Shown here: piece by piece, positions 1 through 7,194 of the stretch
How positions within the stretch are numbered: position 1 is the stretch's first letter
Layout: each line of letters opens with the position of its first letter
NCBI GenBank assembly: GCA_964605715.1
Contig: CAZSDV010000054.1
Location: 1-13,849, forward strand
DNA: 13,849 bases
Reading direction: 5' to 3'
From: JAPUME01 sp964605715
GTDB taxonomy: Bacteria > Acidobacteriota > Terriglobia > UBA7540 > JAPUME01
The notes under the pieces: generated by a model
Database searches by the model: none
The model's input: only the letters and a program-made list of their open reading frames with translations
Told to the model about the DNA's origin: nothing
Made by a program: the position numbers and the translations under genes

Positions 1-1061
1 TGTAAGGAAGAATCAAGGTTAACGCGGAGTGGAATCATCTGGGCCCGCTCACCCATCAAACCGTAAACTCCACTGCTGCGGTCTTGGCGAATAGACCCCA
101 GAAGTGGGCCAGAAGCGGAAAGCTTAAAAGATGACTGGAGGGAAGGAACTACGGCCAGTACCTTTGCTGCACTGAAAGGCATATCTATCCCCCCAGCTGC
201 GAGCAGGCTATGGCCGCAAGCATAAATTCTATCCCTATCACGATGAGTTACTGTGCAATCCGCCTTAGTATTTAAATCCCCCCTTACCAGATGAATACTG
301 ACCATCGACCCAGGCCTTAGTGGGCCTAGATCCTCTCCAGTGTCACCGATGAAACCTCCAGCAATGGTTGGCTCAAAACCGAGCGCCCTCCATTCAGCAG
401 TCATACCCCTCATCAAATTCTCCGAAAATCCATTAAATACTAATGGAATCCGCAACCAGGAAGGTCGCCCGGTTGCATCAGAAATATTCTGCTTAGAGGG
501 TAGCGAAAAACTTTCCGCTGAAGGGATCCAACGGACATCTTGGGATTCACTAAAACCTGAAAGATTGGTGATACGTGCAATAAGTTCAAGAGATTTGGGC
601 GACGAACCTTGTTTCATTTTCTCTGCAGATCTATTTTCGAACATATTGACCATGTCAGTAATAGGGGTGATGCCAGCAATCGGCTCCTTGGAAAAAGGAA
701 ATGCAAATGCCACCGCGCCGAGTAGCTTTCCATCAATATAGACAGGGCTGCCGCTCATTCCCGCTGGTACTCCGGTATATTCCAACCCACCGCCGGAAAG
801 TCGCGCCAAAACCGCATTTCTTTGAGGTGTGAAATTCTCAAGGACCCCGAGGATTTCAACTTCAATTTCTTGGATTCTATCTCCTTTTAGCGTCGTCAAT
901 CCTGTCCCTTTTTGACCAACGCGGACCTGGTCTATCGGGTAAAACTCAACCCCTTGGAAAGGCGAGTTACCGGGCTGCCCTTGAGACCAACTCAGAGGGG
1001 AAAAGAAAATCACACTCGCCAAAACGGTGCATGTGTGCCAGTATTTGGAAAAGATATTCAT
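1..1061 (-). CDS. Secreted SpoIVB/S55-type peptidase-like protein (partial)
   Basis: The reading frame is open from an ATG at 1061 to the left edge, giving 353 residues; the C-terminus lies outside the window. Residues 1-26 form a Sec signal peptide: a short basic start, a hydrophobic run VLASVIFF, and likely cleavage after SWSQ. The body carries GVPAGMSGSPV at 97-107, the nucleophile-serine motif of the SpoIVB peptidase S55 family, followed by a conserved-looking PFSKEPIAGITPI stretch. A second conserved block, YACGHSLL at 280-287, would supply a histidine. In SpoIVB the GHG histidine block precedes the GMSGSP serine block, so the order here is reversed; I recall the same order in large secreted proteins of Acidobacteriota. 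The start has AAGGGA a few bases upstream and a good promoter 55-80 bp further up. Proteolytic activity is inferred; a non-enzymatic role is possible because the catalytic set cannot be checked on a fragment. Confidence 0.82.
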   Translation of the reverse strand, partial: MNIFSKYWHTCTVLASVIFFSPLSWSQGQPGNSPFQGVEFYPIDQVRVGQKGTGLTTLKGDRIQEIEVEILGVLENFTPQRNAVLARLSGGGLEYTGVPAGMSGSPVYIDGKLLGAVAFAFPFSKEPIAGITPITDMVNMFENRSAEKMKQGSSPKSLELIARITNLSGFSESQDVRWIPSAESFSLPSKQNISDATGRPSWLRIPLVFNGFSENLMRGMTAEWRALGFEPTIAGGFIGDTGEDLGPLRPGSMVSIHLVRGDLNTKADCTVTHRDRDRIYACGHSLLAAGGIDMPFSAAKVLAVVPSLQSSFKLSASGPLLGSIRQDRSSGVYGLMGERAQMIPLRVNLDSSL

Positions 1062-1115
1062 ATTTCCCTTTATTTTTGCAGTCTGCAAGATAGATCACAA
1101 CTCATCCGGAAATTA

Positions 1116-1144
1116 ATACTAGGTTAAAGAATAACCCCAGTCAA
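1116..1144 (-). promoter_or_regulatory. Sigma70-type promoter of the S55-like gene
   Basis: On the minus strand TTGACT (1144-1139) is followed, after exactly 17 bp, by TAGTAT (1121-1116). The predicted transcript would start near 1109, giving a leader of roughly 50 nt before the ATG at 1061. A perfect 6-1-6 palindrome, TTGCAGTCTGCAA (1076-1088), lies in this leader just upstream of the ribosome binding site. Confidence 0.6.
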
Positions 1145-1477
1145 GGGAAGGTCCTTCCACGATTTATAGCACCCGTCTACAATCTAGAAATCCTTCTGCG
1201 AAGGAAGATAATGACCAGGGAAGACTGAGGTTACTCTCTCACGAATTCACAATAGCAATTGATAGGGGCGCGTAAAAGTACTGGTAAGGTTAAATCCGTG
1301 CCAGTGGTTTTTACTAAGAAATTCTGGCACCTTCCGAAATGAAATGGTGCTTAATAACTAACTATGTATAGTCGAAAATGGTAGACTTTCAGGACTCGGA
1401 AAAGGCTAAAAAAATCCAGCTAATTCCTTTAGAAGGAAAATGATGCCTGAGGGGATCCAACTAAAGGCAACTACATG

Positions 1478-1483
1478 TATAAT
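1478..1483 (+). promoter_or_regulatory. Possible -10 element for the ThuA gene
   Basis: An exact TATAAT lies about 95 bp upstream of the ThuA start codon. No recognisable -35 hexamer sits 16-18 bp upstream, and the TG before it is adjacent rather than one base away, so it is not an extended -10. It is weak evidence on its own and is recorded as the best plus-strand candidate in this region. Confidence 0.25.
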
Positions 1484-1578
1484 CGCAACCGCTGGAAATT
1501 CAAAAAAAATATGGATTCAGAAATGAGAAGAGGTGATGGCAACCGCCGAGAAAACCACATCCTCTTCAAGGAGCGCAA

Positions 1579-2337
1579 ATGAAACGTAGGACTTTCCTAA
1601 AAAACACTGCTATTAGCATGAGTGCAATCGCAACCCTTAAAGGGAAAATAGCAATAAGCAAAGCTCAGCCAACTGGCTCCAATGTGCGCGTCCTCTGCTG
1701 GTCTGAATTAACAGAACCAAAGGAAATTTATCCCGAAGGAATTAGCGGTGCAATTGCAGAATATCTTAAAACGCAACCTGGAACGAGTGTCCGCACCACC
1801 TCCATTAATGACTCCGACCAAGGTCTGAGTAATGAGCTGCTCGACAAGACCGACGTCCTTATATGGTTTGGGCACCTAAAACATCAAGACATTCATTTCG
1901 ACCGCGTTGCAGAGGTTACGAAGCGTGTTAGAGAAGGTAGATTGGGATTTATCGCCATCCACTCCTCTCACTGGTCCAAAATCTTCAAAACTCTTCTAGA
2001 TGCGTCCGGGGATCCCGGAGGTTGGCGGCATGACGCCGGCGAGGAAACTTTGCGGGTGGTTGCACCTTCTCATCCTATTGCCAAAGGAATTGACGACTTC
2101 ATTATCCCCGAAACTGAGATGTATAACGAACCACTCCAAGTCCCTCCACCCGAAAAGGTAATCTTCTTTGGGTACTGGAAAACTGGTGAGCAGTTCCGCA
2201 GTGGCATGGTATGGACCGTCGGCAAGGGTCGAGTATTCTACTTTCGCCCTGGCCATGAAACCCACCCCATTTACTTCCAGCCCATTCCACGCAAGATTAT
2301 CGCCAATGCGGTTCTATGGTGTGCTCAACACACGTAA
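1579..2337 (+). CDS. Tat-signal ThuA-family protein
   Basis: This 252-residue protein starts at an ATG with AAGGAG five bases upstream. The N-terminus MKRRTFLKNTAISMSAIA has a twin-arginine motif (RRTFLK) and a modest hydrophobic stretch, suggesting Tat export. From about residue 35 the protein aligns by eye with true ThuA (trehalose utilisation) proteins: WFGHLKHQDI at 96-105, IAIHSSHWSKIFKTLL at 125-140, WRHDAGEETL at 149-158, SHPIAKGI, ETEMYNEPL at 178-186, FRSGMVW, and FRPGHETHPIY at 222-232. ThuA is a glutamine-amidotransferase-like fold tied to trehalose and related disaccharide use in rhizobia; its chemistry is uncertain. An export signal is not typical of the rhizobial protein. The gene stands alone: its upstream neighbour is divergent and its downstream neighbour converges. 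Confidence 0.9.
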   Translation: MKRRTFLKNTAISMSAIATLKGKIAISKAQPTGSNVRVLCWSELTEPKEIYPEGISGAIAEYLKTQPGTSVRTTSINDSDQGLSNELLDKTDVLIWFGHLKHQDIHFDRVAEVTKRVREGRLGFIAIHSSHWSKIFKTLLDASGDPGGWRHDAGEETLRVVAPSHPIAKGIDDFIIPETEMYNEPLQVPPPEKVIFFGYWKTGEQFRSGMVWTVGKGRVFYFRPGHETHPIYFQPIPRKIIANAVLWCAQHT

Positions 2338-2439
2338 GCGCTTTCGTTATTGCAATGAGTCCTGTTCCTCAAGACCTGCTCTTTTGCGAGCTTACTTATT
2401 CAGGCAAGAAGGTGTTACTGGGGAGGAAATTAAGAACTT
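2338..2439. other. Convergent intergenic region
   Basis: This 102-bp gap lies between the ThuA stop and the stop of the acetyltransferase that ends the arg operon. It holds a short stem GCTC/GAGC near 2380-2393 with a T-rich loop. No classical terminator with a T tract is clear on either strand. Confidence 0.35.
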
Positions 2440-2991
2440 TCAAACCTTAACCAGGGTCTGGTTACCATCAATTTCTGTACACTTGTTCTCGTCCAGGAAA
2501 TGAACTACGGCCTTCTCATCACATTGAAAATACTTCTCGCAGTGAATACAATCCCGCCAAACCTTCATCGGTAAAGTTTCCCGAGAAACTTCAGTGAATC
2601 CCAGTCTTGCAAAGTATTCAGGAATTAGCGTCAAAGCAAAAACGCACCTGAGCTCCTGCTCGGCCGCTTCTCTTAGGAGACACTCTGTCAGCTTCTGGCC
2701 TAACCCTCTGCGCTGCGTTGTTGGCACAATGGCTAAAGAGCGGATCTCGGCAGTTTCAGAACCATAGAAATGAAGTGCACCACAGCCGACAATAACACCC
2801 TTTTCCTCTGCCACCGTCATTTCACGAATTCGTTCACACAAGTCGGAAGAGGTACGAGGAAGAAGGATTTTTTTGCTGGCAAAGCTGTTGATGATTTCAA
2901 TCAGTTGCGGAACATCTCTCAATTTTGCTTTACGGATTATCACCATTGCACCCTCGACGGTGTCAACCTCTGAAATCGAGCAATAGCCCAC
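2440..2991 (-). CDS. Short-type N-acetylglutamate synthase (GNAT)
   Basis: This GNAT acetyltransferase of up to 183 residues matches the short NAGS family that makes N-acetylglutamate from acetyl-CoA and glutamate, the first step of arginine synthesis. Diagnostic blocks are LPRTSSDLCERIREM at 44-58, EIRSLAIVPTTQRRGLGQKL at 82-101 (the acetyl-CoA loop), FALTLIPEYFARLGF at 118-132, and the tail PMKVWRDCIHCEKYFQCDE with Cys148, Cys151 and Cys157. It lacks the kinase-like domain of long ArgA, so feedback control by arginine must differ. The GTG at 2991 has a strong AGGAG six bases upstream. The ATG at 2946 gives the more usual family N-terminus (MVIIRKAKLRD) with a weaker GAGG, so the start is uncertain by 15 residues. 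It is the last gene of the arg operon, 24 bp after argF. Confidence 0.88.
   Translation of the reverse strand: MGYCSISEVDTVEGAMVIIRKAKLRDVPQLIEIINSFASKKILLPRTSSDLCERIREMTVAEEKGVIVGCGALHFYGSETAEIRSLAIVPTTQRRGLGQKLTECLLREAAEQELRCVFALTLIPEYFARLGFTEVSRETLPMKVWRDCIHCEKYFQCDEKAVVHFLDENKCTEIDGNQTLVKV
2448..2464. repeat. Perfect 7-3-7 palindrome at the 3' end of the NAGS gene
   Basis: TAACCAG-GGT-CTGGTTA lies inside the last codons of the acetyltransferase gene, just before its stop. It could form a small RNA hairpin at the operon end, but only a weak T-rich stretch follows on the minus strand, so calling it a terminator would be speculative. Confidence 0.3.
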
Positions 2992-3015
2992 ACTTCACTC
3001 CTCTTAAGGCTCACC

Positions 3016-3930
3016 TCAATCCTGCAGGAGGAGGAAAAGTAAAGCTTTTTGGACATGCAATCGGTTCTCAGCCTGCTCATAAACAATCGACCGATCTGAA
3101 TCGATCACTTCCTCTGTAACCTCTTGTCCTCGATGAGCAGGAAGGCAGTGCATAAAAAAGGCATCTGACCCAGCTGCCTGCATCAACTTTTTGGTAACAC
3201 GATAAGGCGAGAAGACCTGGGACCGCATGTGCGAAGCGTACTCCTGACCCATACCAGCCCACACATCGGTATAGACCGCATCGGCCCCCTGGACAGCCTC
3301 CACGGGATTATAAACGTGTGATATTTCTCCACCCATGGTTTTTGCAACTGATTGCGCCTCAGAGACAATCTCTTTGTTCGGTTCGAAACCCAGTGGAGTG
3401 GATACTCGCAGCACCTGCCCCAACTGTGCCACAGTTAGCATTAATGAGTGACACACATTATTACCATCACCAACGTATGCCAGCGACAATTGTTTCTTTG
3501 AACCGAGCTTTTCCTTCAGGGTAAACAGGTCGCTCAAAGCCTGACAAGGGTGGAGTAGGTCGCTCAAAGCATTAATGACGGGAATAGAGGCATGCTCAGC
3601 AAGCTCAACTACCGCTTCATGCTGGAACGTCCGGGCCACAATGCAGTCTACCCATCGCTCAAGATTTTTTGCAATATCCTTGATTGGTTCCCGCTCTCCT
3701 AATCTGGGCTTCGTGTGGTCCAGAAAAATAACGTGGCCGCCTAAGGAAGTCATCCCCATTTCAAATGTCACACGGGTACGCAATGAAGGTTTTTCAAAAA
3801 TCAATGCCGCCTGTTTCCCCGCTAAACCTCGGGAGTAGTCCTGAGGTAAAACCTTCATTCGTTCTGCTACCGCATAGATTTTGGCGATATCTTCAGGTAC
3901 CAACTGGCCAATGGAAATCAAATTGTCCAC
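3016..3930 (-). CDS. argF: Ornithine carbamoyltransferase
   Basis: This 304-residue protein makes citrulline from ornithine and carbamoyl phosphate. Seen in the sequence: EKPSLRTRVTFE at 46-57 (carbamoyl-phosphate loop; SLRTR instead of the common STRTR), ARTFQHE at 99-105, SDLLHPCQALSDL at 123-135 (HPCQ), GDGNNVCHS at 154-162, TDVWAGMGQE at 221-230, and HCLPAHRG at 261-268 (the catalytic Cys loop). These favour ornithine transcarbamylase over aspartate or acetylornithine transcarbamylases. In the ornithine-binding loop, the usual Ser-Met-Gly reads Gly-Met-Gly, checked in the DNA. Length is normal. The GTG start has an AAGGGG motif about nine bases upstream. The gene follows argD after 45 bp and is cotranscribed with it by context. 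Confidence 0.95.
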   Translation of the reverse strand: MDNLISIGQLVPEDIAKIYAVAERMKVLPQDYSRGLAGKQAALIFEKPSLRTRVTFEMGMTSLGGHVIFLDHTKPRLGEREPIKDIAKNLERWVDCIVARTFQHEAVVELAEHASIPVINALSDLLHPCQALSDLFTLKEKLGSKKQLSLAYVGDGNNVCHSLMLTVAQLGQVLRVSTPLGFEPNKEIVSEAQSVAKTMGGEISHVYNPVEAVQGADAVYTDVWAGMGQEYASHMRSQVFSPYRVTKKLMQAAGSDAFFMHCLPAHRGQEVTEEVIDSDRSIVYEQAENRLHVQKALLFLLLQD

Positions 3931-3975
3931 GCTTAGTCGCCCCTTTCCATCACGGATGTAGTCGTAGCAATCCTT

Positions 3976-5196
3976 TTATTTTTCTTGGGTTTTCTTCTCA
4001 GCTGCAATAATTGCCTTTCGAAGCGCCACGATCAACCGGTCCACTTGGTGCCGCTCAACTATCAATGGTGGGAGAAAACGAAGCACCTTCTCCTGTGTGC
4101 AGTTAATCAGAAAGCCAGCATCCAACAGAGCTCCGACAATTTCTTTGCCAGGTATTTCCAGTATCAGGGCGAGCATTAAACCCTCGCCTCTCACCCCACG
4201 GACTATGGAAATTTCCTTTTGAAGCTCTTCTAGTTGGGAAAAAAAATAATCCCCCATTTCGCGGACGTGGTCTAAAAATCCCGGCCTTTCGAGAATCTGG
4301 AGGAACTTGGCGGCTAATCTACATTGAAGGGGCCCTCCACCGAATGTTGATCCGTGGGAACCGGGCTGGAAAACCTGGGAAACCCTTTCGCTGGCTAGGA
4401 TGGCACCAAGCGGTAGCCCTGCCGCCAGTGATTTTGCAACCAATACAATATCAGGCTTAAGATCATGTTTCTGGTAAGCAAAAGGTTGGCCTGTGCGACC
4501 CAAACCAGACTGAATCTCATCACATATTAGCAATGCGCCCGTCTGCCGACAAAGTTCCTGGGCCTTATCGAGAAACTCCCGACTTAAAGGAACTACACCG
4601 CCTTCGCCCTGAATCACTTCAACCAGAAAAGCGCAAGTATTACTAGACACCTGTTCCTCAAGACCTTTGACGTCCGTAGGTGAAGCAAAGCGTATCCCTG
4701 GCACCAAAGGCTCAAAAGGCGCACGGTATTTTTCAGGCCATGTAACTGAAAGTGACCCAGTCGTCCGCCCATGAAACGAATTTTTCAATGCCAGCACTTC
4801 AAAGCGCTCAAACCTACCACTCTGGTGTTGCTTTCGGGCGTAGGCTCGAGCCAATTTCAATCCACCTTCAACGGCCTCCGTACCGCTAGCTGTAAAAAAG
4901 GCACGATCAAGACCTGAGAGTCGAACTAACTGCTTAGCTACTTCTGCCTGGTAGGGGTGGTAAATAAGATTCGAGACGTGCAGTAAGGTTTGCTCAGAAT
5001 CACGCAAAACTTCTAGTATCTCTGGATGGGCATACCCGAGAGCATTCACCGCCAATCCAGCAAGAAAATCAAGATACTCTTTTCCTTCATTGTCAAATAA
5101 AGAGCAGCCTTCACCTCTCACCATCATTACTGGGAGGCGTTGGTAAGTAGGAATTAGAAAATCTTTCTCTTGATCCGAGGTTTGTTTCAAGTTCAT
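3976..5196 (-). CDS. argD: Acetylornithine aminotransferase
   Basis: This 406-residue class III PLP aminotransferase converts N-acetylglutamate semialdehyde to N-acetylornithine with glutamate as amino donor. Seen: SGTEAVEGGLKLAR at 104-117, NSFHGRTTGSLS at 139-150 (the HGRT loop that stacks on PLP), LVEVIQGEGG at 191-200, CDEIQSGLGRTG at 225-236 (Asp226 for the pyridine nitrogen), VAKSLAAGLPLGA at 253-265 with the Schiff-base Lys255, and HGSTFGGGPL at 281-290. The ATG at 5196 is chosen because it overlaps the argB TGA by 4 bp (ATGA), implying translational coupling. The frame stays open upstream to 5250, but that would lie inside argB and add an unlikely extension. Some family positions differ (GTEAVE for the common GAEANE; GGGPL for GGNPL). 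Confidence 0.94.
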   Translation of the reverse strand: MNLKQTSDQEKDFLIPTYQRLPVMMVRGEGCSLFDNEGKEYLDFLAGLAVNALGYAHPEILEVLRDSEQTLLHVSNLIYHPYQAEVAKQLVRLSGLDRAFFTASGTEAVEGGLKLARAYARKQHQSGRFERFEVLALKNSFHGRTTGSLSVTWPEKYRAPFEPLVPGIRFASPTDVKGLEEQVSSNTCAFLVEVIQGEGGVVPLSREFLDKAQELCRQTGALLICDEIQSGLGRTGQPFAYQKHDLKPDIVLVAKSLAAGLPLGAILASERVSQVFQPGSHGSTFGGGPLQCRLAAKFLQILERPGFLDHVREMGDYFFSQLEELQKEISIVRGVRGEGLMLALILEIPGKEIVGALLDAGFLINCTQEKVLRFLPPLIVERHQVDRLIVALRKAIIAAEKKTQEK

Positions 5197-5993
5197 GGTT
5201 TTTGAACAATCCGTGTGCCAAGTTCCTCTCCCTTGACAATCGAGTGCCAAAGGGCGTTGGTTTTTTGTGCACCGAGGATTTGAATCTCAGATACATTTCT
5301 TCTGAGCGTGCGAGCACAAGAGCGAAGCTTTGGCACCATACCTTCAGTCACAACCTTCTGTCGCACTAGCTTCTCTATTTCTTGTTCGGTAATGACCGGG
5401 ATACGCTGCCGCTTGCGGTCCCGTACGCCATCAGTGTCTGAAATGTATATCAGCCGGTCTGCCTTCATTGATATTGCCATCGCTGCGGCCAGATCATCCG
5501 CGTTAATGTTGTAATACTGTGCATGGGCACCCAGCCCCAGACTTGCTACCACCGGCACCGCACCGTCACGGATTAGCTTCTCAAGAAATCCAGAATTTAC
5601 CCGGACAGGGCGACCTACCCAGCCAAGATCACGCTGGCGTCCGCTCGAGCTCAAGGTCAGTTTTCGCGTTCGTACTAGGCCTGCATCACCGCCGCAAAGT
5701 CCAACCGCACAACCTCCGAATCCAACAAAGTCCGCCACCAGGCGCTTATTTACAAGGCCAGACAAAACCATAAGAGCAACGTCGCGCGTGACCTTATCAG
5801 TGTATCGCAGGCCAGAGACAAAACGGGTCTTCACGCCCAACTTGCTAAGTGTCGTTGTCAAGATTGAACCGCCACCATGAACAACAACTAGCGCATGACC
5901 AGCGCGGGCTAAACGAATGATCTGCCGGACTAGGTGTTTCCTAAGCGCGGCCTGCTCCAATACCTTTCCACCCACCTTAACCACTAGCTTCAC
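5193..5993 (-). CDS. argB: Acetylglutamate kinase
   Basis: This 266-residue amino acid kinase phosphorylates N-acetylglutamate, the second step of arginine synthesis. Seen: VVKVGGKVL at 4-12 (nucleotide-binding lysine and glycine loop), VVHGGGS at 37-43, GLRYTD at 61-66 (acetylglutamate-binding Arg), MVLSGLVNKRLV at 75-86, YYNINADDLAAAMA at 160-173, and EGMVPKL at 217-223, where most family members have GGM. GLRYTD and NINADD favour ArgB over LysW-aminoadipate kinase. There is no N-terminal helix of the kind used for hexamer formation and arginine feedback, so arginine control may act elsewhere. The GTG start overlaps the argC TGA by 4 bp (GTGA), and its own TGA overlaps the argD ATG by 4 bp. 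Confidence 0.95.
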   Translation of the reverse strand: MKLVVKVGGKVLEQAALRKHLVRQIIRLARAGHALVVVHGGGSILTTTLSKLGVKTRFVSGLRYTDKVTRDVALMVLSGLVNKRLVADFVGFGGCAVGLCGGDAGLVRTRKLTLSSSGRQRDLGWVGRPVRVNSGFLEKLIRDGAVPVVASLGLGAHAQYYNINADDLAAAMAISMKADRLIYISDTDGVRDRKRQRIPVITEQEIEKLVRQKVVTEGMVPKLRSCARTLRRNVSEIQILGAQKTNALWHSIVKGEELGTRIVQKP

Positions 5994-7060
5994 AGTAGCC
6001 CCGTTTCCTCATCCCAGCCAAACATCAAATTCATATTCTGAACCGCCTGTCCGGCCGCACCCTTTCCTAAGTTATCCAGACAAGAAATTATTGTTAGGCG
6101 CTGACCCTCGCTGTCCAAGGAAAATCCAAGGTCGCAAAATTGTGTCCCTTGCACACCTTTAATTTCCGGTAACGCGTTTTCCGTGTAAATCCGCACTAGC
6201 GGACTATGCTTGTAAAATTTTTCAAATAAGTTAGTAATCTCTTGCTGGCTTCTTTTCTTCCCTAGGCAAAGGTAGAGGCTCGCAAGGATACCGCGTGTTA
6301 TGGGAAGCAAGTGGGGTGAAAACCGAAATTGTTTCTCATTAATATTCAATGCCTGTAAAATTTCTGGTACATGACGATGACTGAACAATCCATAAGCCCG
6401 GCAACTTTCATTAACCTCAGTAAAATGTGTAGCTTCATTCGGTACTCGTCCTGCACCACTCAAACCAGACTTAGCATCACAGATAATCTCGGCCTCTTTT
6501 GAAAGCCAATTAGCTTCAAGTAAGGGAGCCAAGGCTAATATTATTGCTGTCGCATAGCAACCTGGATTAGCAACCAATTGAGCTTTTTGTAGGGTTCCAC
6601 GTGCAAGCTCTGCAACACCGTAGACTGCCTTCTTCAACACTTTTGGAGAAAAATGTTCAAATCCGTACCACTTCAGATAGAGTTCAGGGTGGCGCAACCG
6701 AAAACCACCACTTAAATCGATAACACGTAAACCACGCTTAAGAAGAGGTGGGATAATATCCACTGAAACATCATGCGGGGTGCACACAAATACCAGATCC
6801 AGATCTCCATCTAAAAACTCAAATTTTTGGAAAGGAATACACATCAAGGGTTCTTTCTTTCGAAGGGAGGGATGCACACGGTCTATGGGGAAGGGTTCTT
6901 TGCGATTGCGACCGGATGAAATTAGATGAACCAGGTGTGCATGAGGGTGACGCGTGAGGAGAACTACAAGCTCACGGCCTGCATACCCCGTAGCCCCAAT
7001 CACTCCCACCCTTACAGGTTGATGCTCTGATTTCTTATCCTGTTTTTTACTCTCCTGCAC
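5990..7060 (-). CDS. argC: N-acetyl-gamma-glutamyl-phosphate reductase
   Basis: This 356-residue NADPH-dependent reductase makes N-acetylglutamate semialdehyde, the third step of arginine synthesis. Seen: VGVIGATGYAGRELV at 18-32 (Rossmann glycine motif), FVCTPHDVS at 91-99, IDLSGGFRLR at 114-123, VANPGCYAT at 163-171 with catalytic Cys168, SGLSGAGR at 198-205, FSHRHVPEI at 226-234 with the catalytic histidine region, and HLLPITRGI at 250-258. About 15 charged residues precede the Rossmann fold, so a slightly later start is possible. The GTG start has a strong AGGAGGAGAGG run upstream at 8-18 bases. It is the first gene of the operon, and its stop overlaps argB by 4 bp. Confidence 0.95.
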   Translation of the reverse strand: MQESKKQDKKSEHQPVRVGVIGATGYAGRELVVLLTRHPHAHLVHLISSGRNRKEPFPIDRVHPSLRKKEPLMCIPFQKFEFLDGDLDLVFVCTPHDVSVDIIPPLLKRGLRVIDLSGGFRLRHPELYLKWYGFEHFSPKVLKKAVYGVAELARGTLQKAQLVANPGCYATAIILALAPLLEANWLSKEAEIICDAKSGLSGAGRVPNEATHFTEVNESCRAYGLFSHRHVPEILQALNINEKQFRFSPHLLPITRGILASLYLCLGKKRSQQEITNLFEKFYKHSPLVRIYTENALPEIKGVQGTQFCDLGFSLDSEGQRLTIISCLDNLGKGAAGQAVQNMNLMFGWDEETGLL

Positions 7061-7080
7061 CTTTGGAACCTCTCCTCCTA

Positions 7081-7117
7081 ATGTAATATTTATTCATGTT
7101 ATGAATAACTATACTCA
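7081..7117 (-). promoter_or_regulatory. Two ARG-box-like dyads (putative ArgR/AhrC operator)
   Basis: Two imperfect dyads lie just downstream of the predicted arg transcription start. One (plus strand 7081-7098, ATGTAATATTTATTCATG) reads on the minus strand as CATGAATAAATATTACAT, close to the Bacillus ARG box as I recall it (CATGAATAAAAATKCAAK), about 15 of 18. The other is TGAATAACTATACTCA (7102-7117). Their centres are 20 bp apart, near the 21 bp of tandem E. coli ARG boxes. The junction forms a perfect 8-3-8 palindrome, TTATTCATGTTATGAATAA (7090-7108). Binding by an ArgR/AhrC repressor is inferred; no argR gene is in the window. Confidence 0.55.
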
Positions 7118-7121
7118 TTGA

Positions 7122-7150
7122 AAAATACCATCCCCTCTGCAAGGTGTCAA
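7122..7150 (-). promoter_or_regulatory. Sigma70-type promoter of the arg operon
   Basis: On the minus strand a perfect TTGACA (7150-7145) is followed after exactly 17 bp by TATTTT (7127-7122). The predicted start near 7115 falls within the ARG-box-like region and leaves a leader of about 55 nt before the argC GTG. The promoter lies between the YHS gene and argC, so argC need not depend on readthrough. Confidence 0.7.
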
Positions 7151-7194
7151 GAATTTAATAATCCCTTTACAAGTTTTGACGACCGAGCAAATAT

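Larger units (their letters stand above)
1062..1578. other. 517-bp divergent intergenic region
   Basis: This stretch separates the divergent S55-like and ThuA genes. It contains the minus-strand promoter at 1116-1144. It also has a 7-bp inverted repeat (GTGCCAG at 1298-1304 with CTGGCAC at 1324-1330, 19-nt loop), a small dyad ACTATGTATAGT near 1362-1373, and an exact TATAAT hexamer at 1478-1483. No ORF with coding character was found on either strand. Its length suggests a long 5' leader or regulatory sites for the ThuA gene. Confidence 0.5.

Noticed and set aside
340..741. Plus-strand reading frame of 133 codons, and another at 912-1127
   Set aside because: Both lie opposite the S55-like gene, whose minus-strand frame is open, has a signal peptide and family motifs. 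They show no recognisable domain.
1441..1525. Tiny frame of about 27 codons upstream of ThuA
   Set aside because: No good ribosome binding site, no coding character and no match to a leader peptide type.
2168..2503. Plus-strand frame overlapping the end of ThuA and the NAGS gene
   Set aside because: It overlaps two well-supported genes in other frames and has no family resemblance.
5197..5250. Upstream extension of argD
   Set aside because: It lies within argB, lacks family similarity, and the ATG at 5196 fits a 4-bp ATGA overlap with argB.
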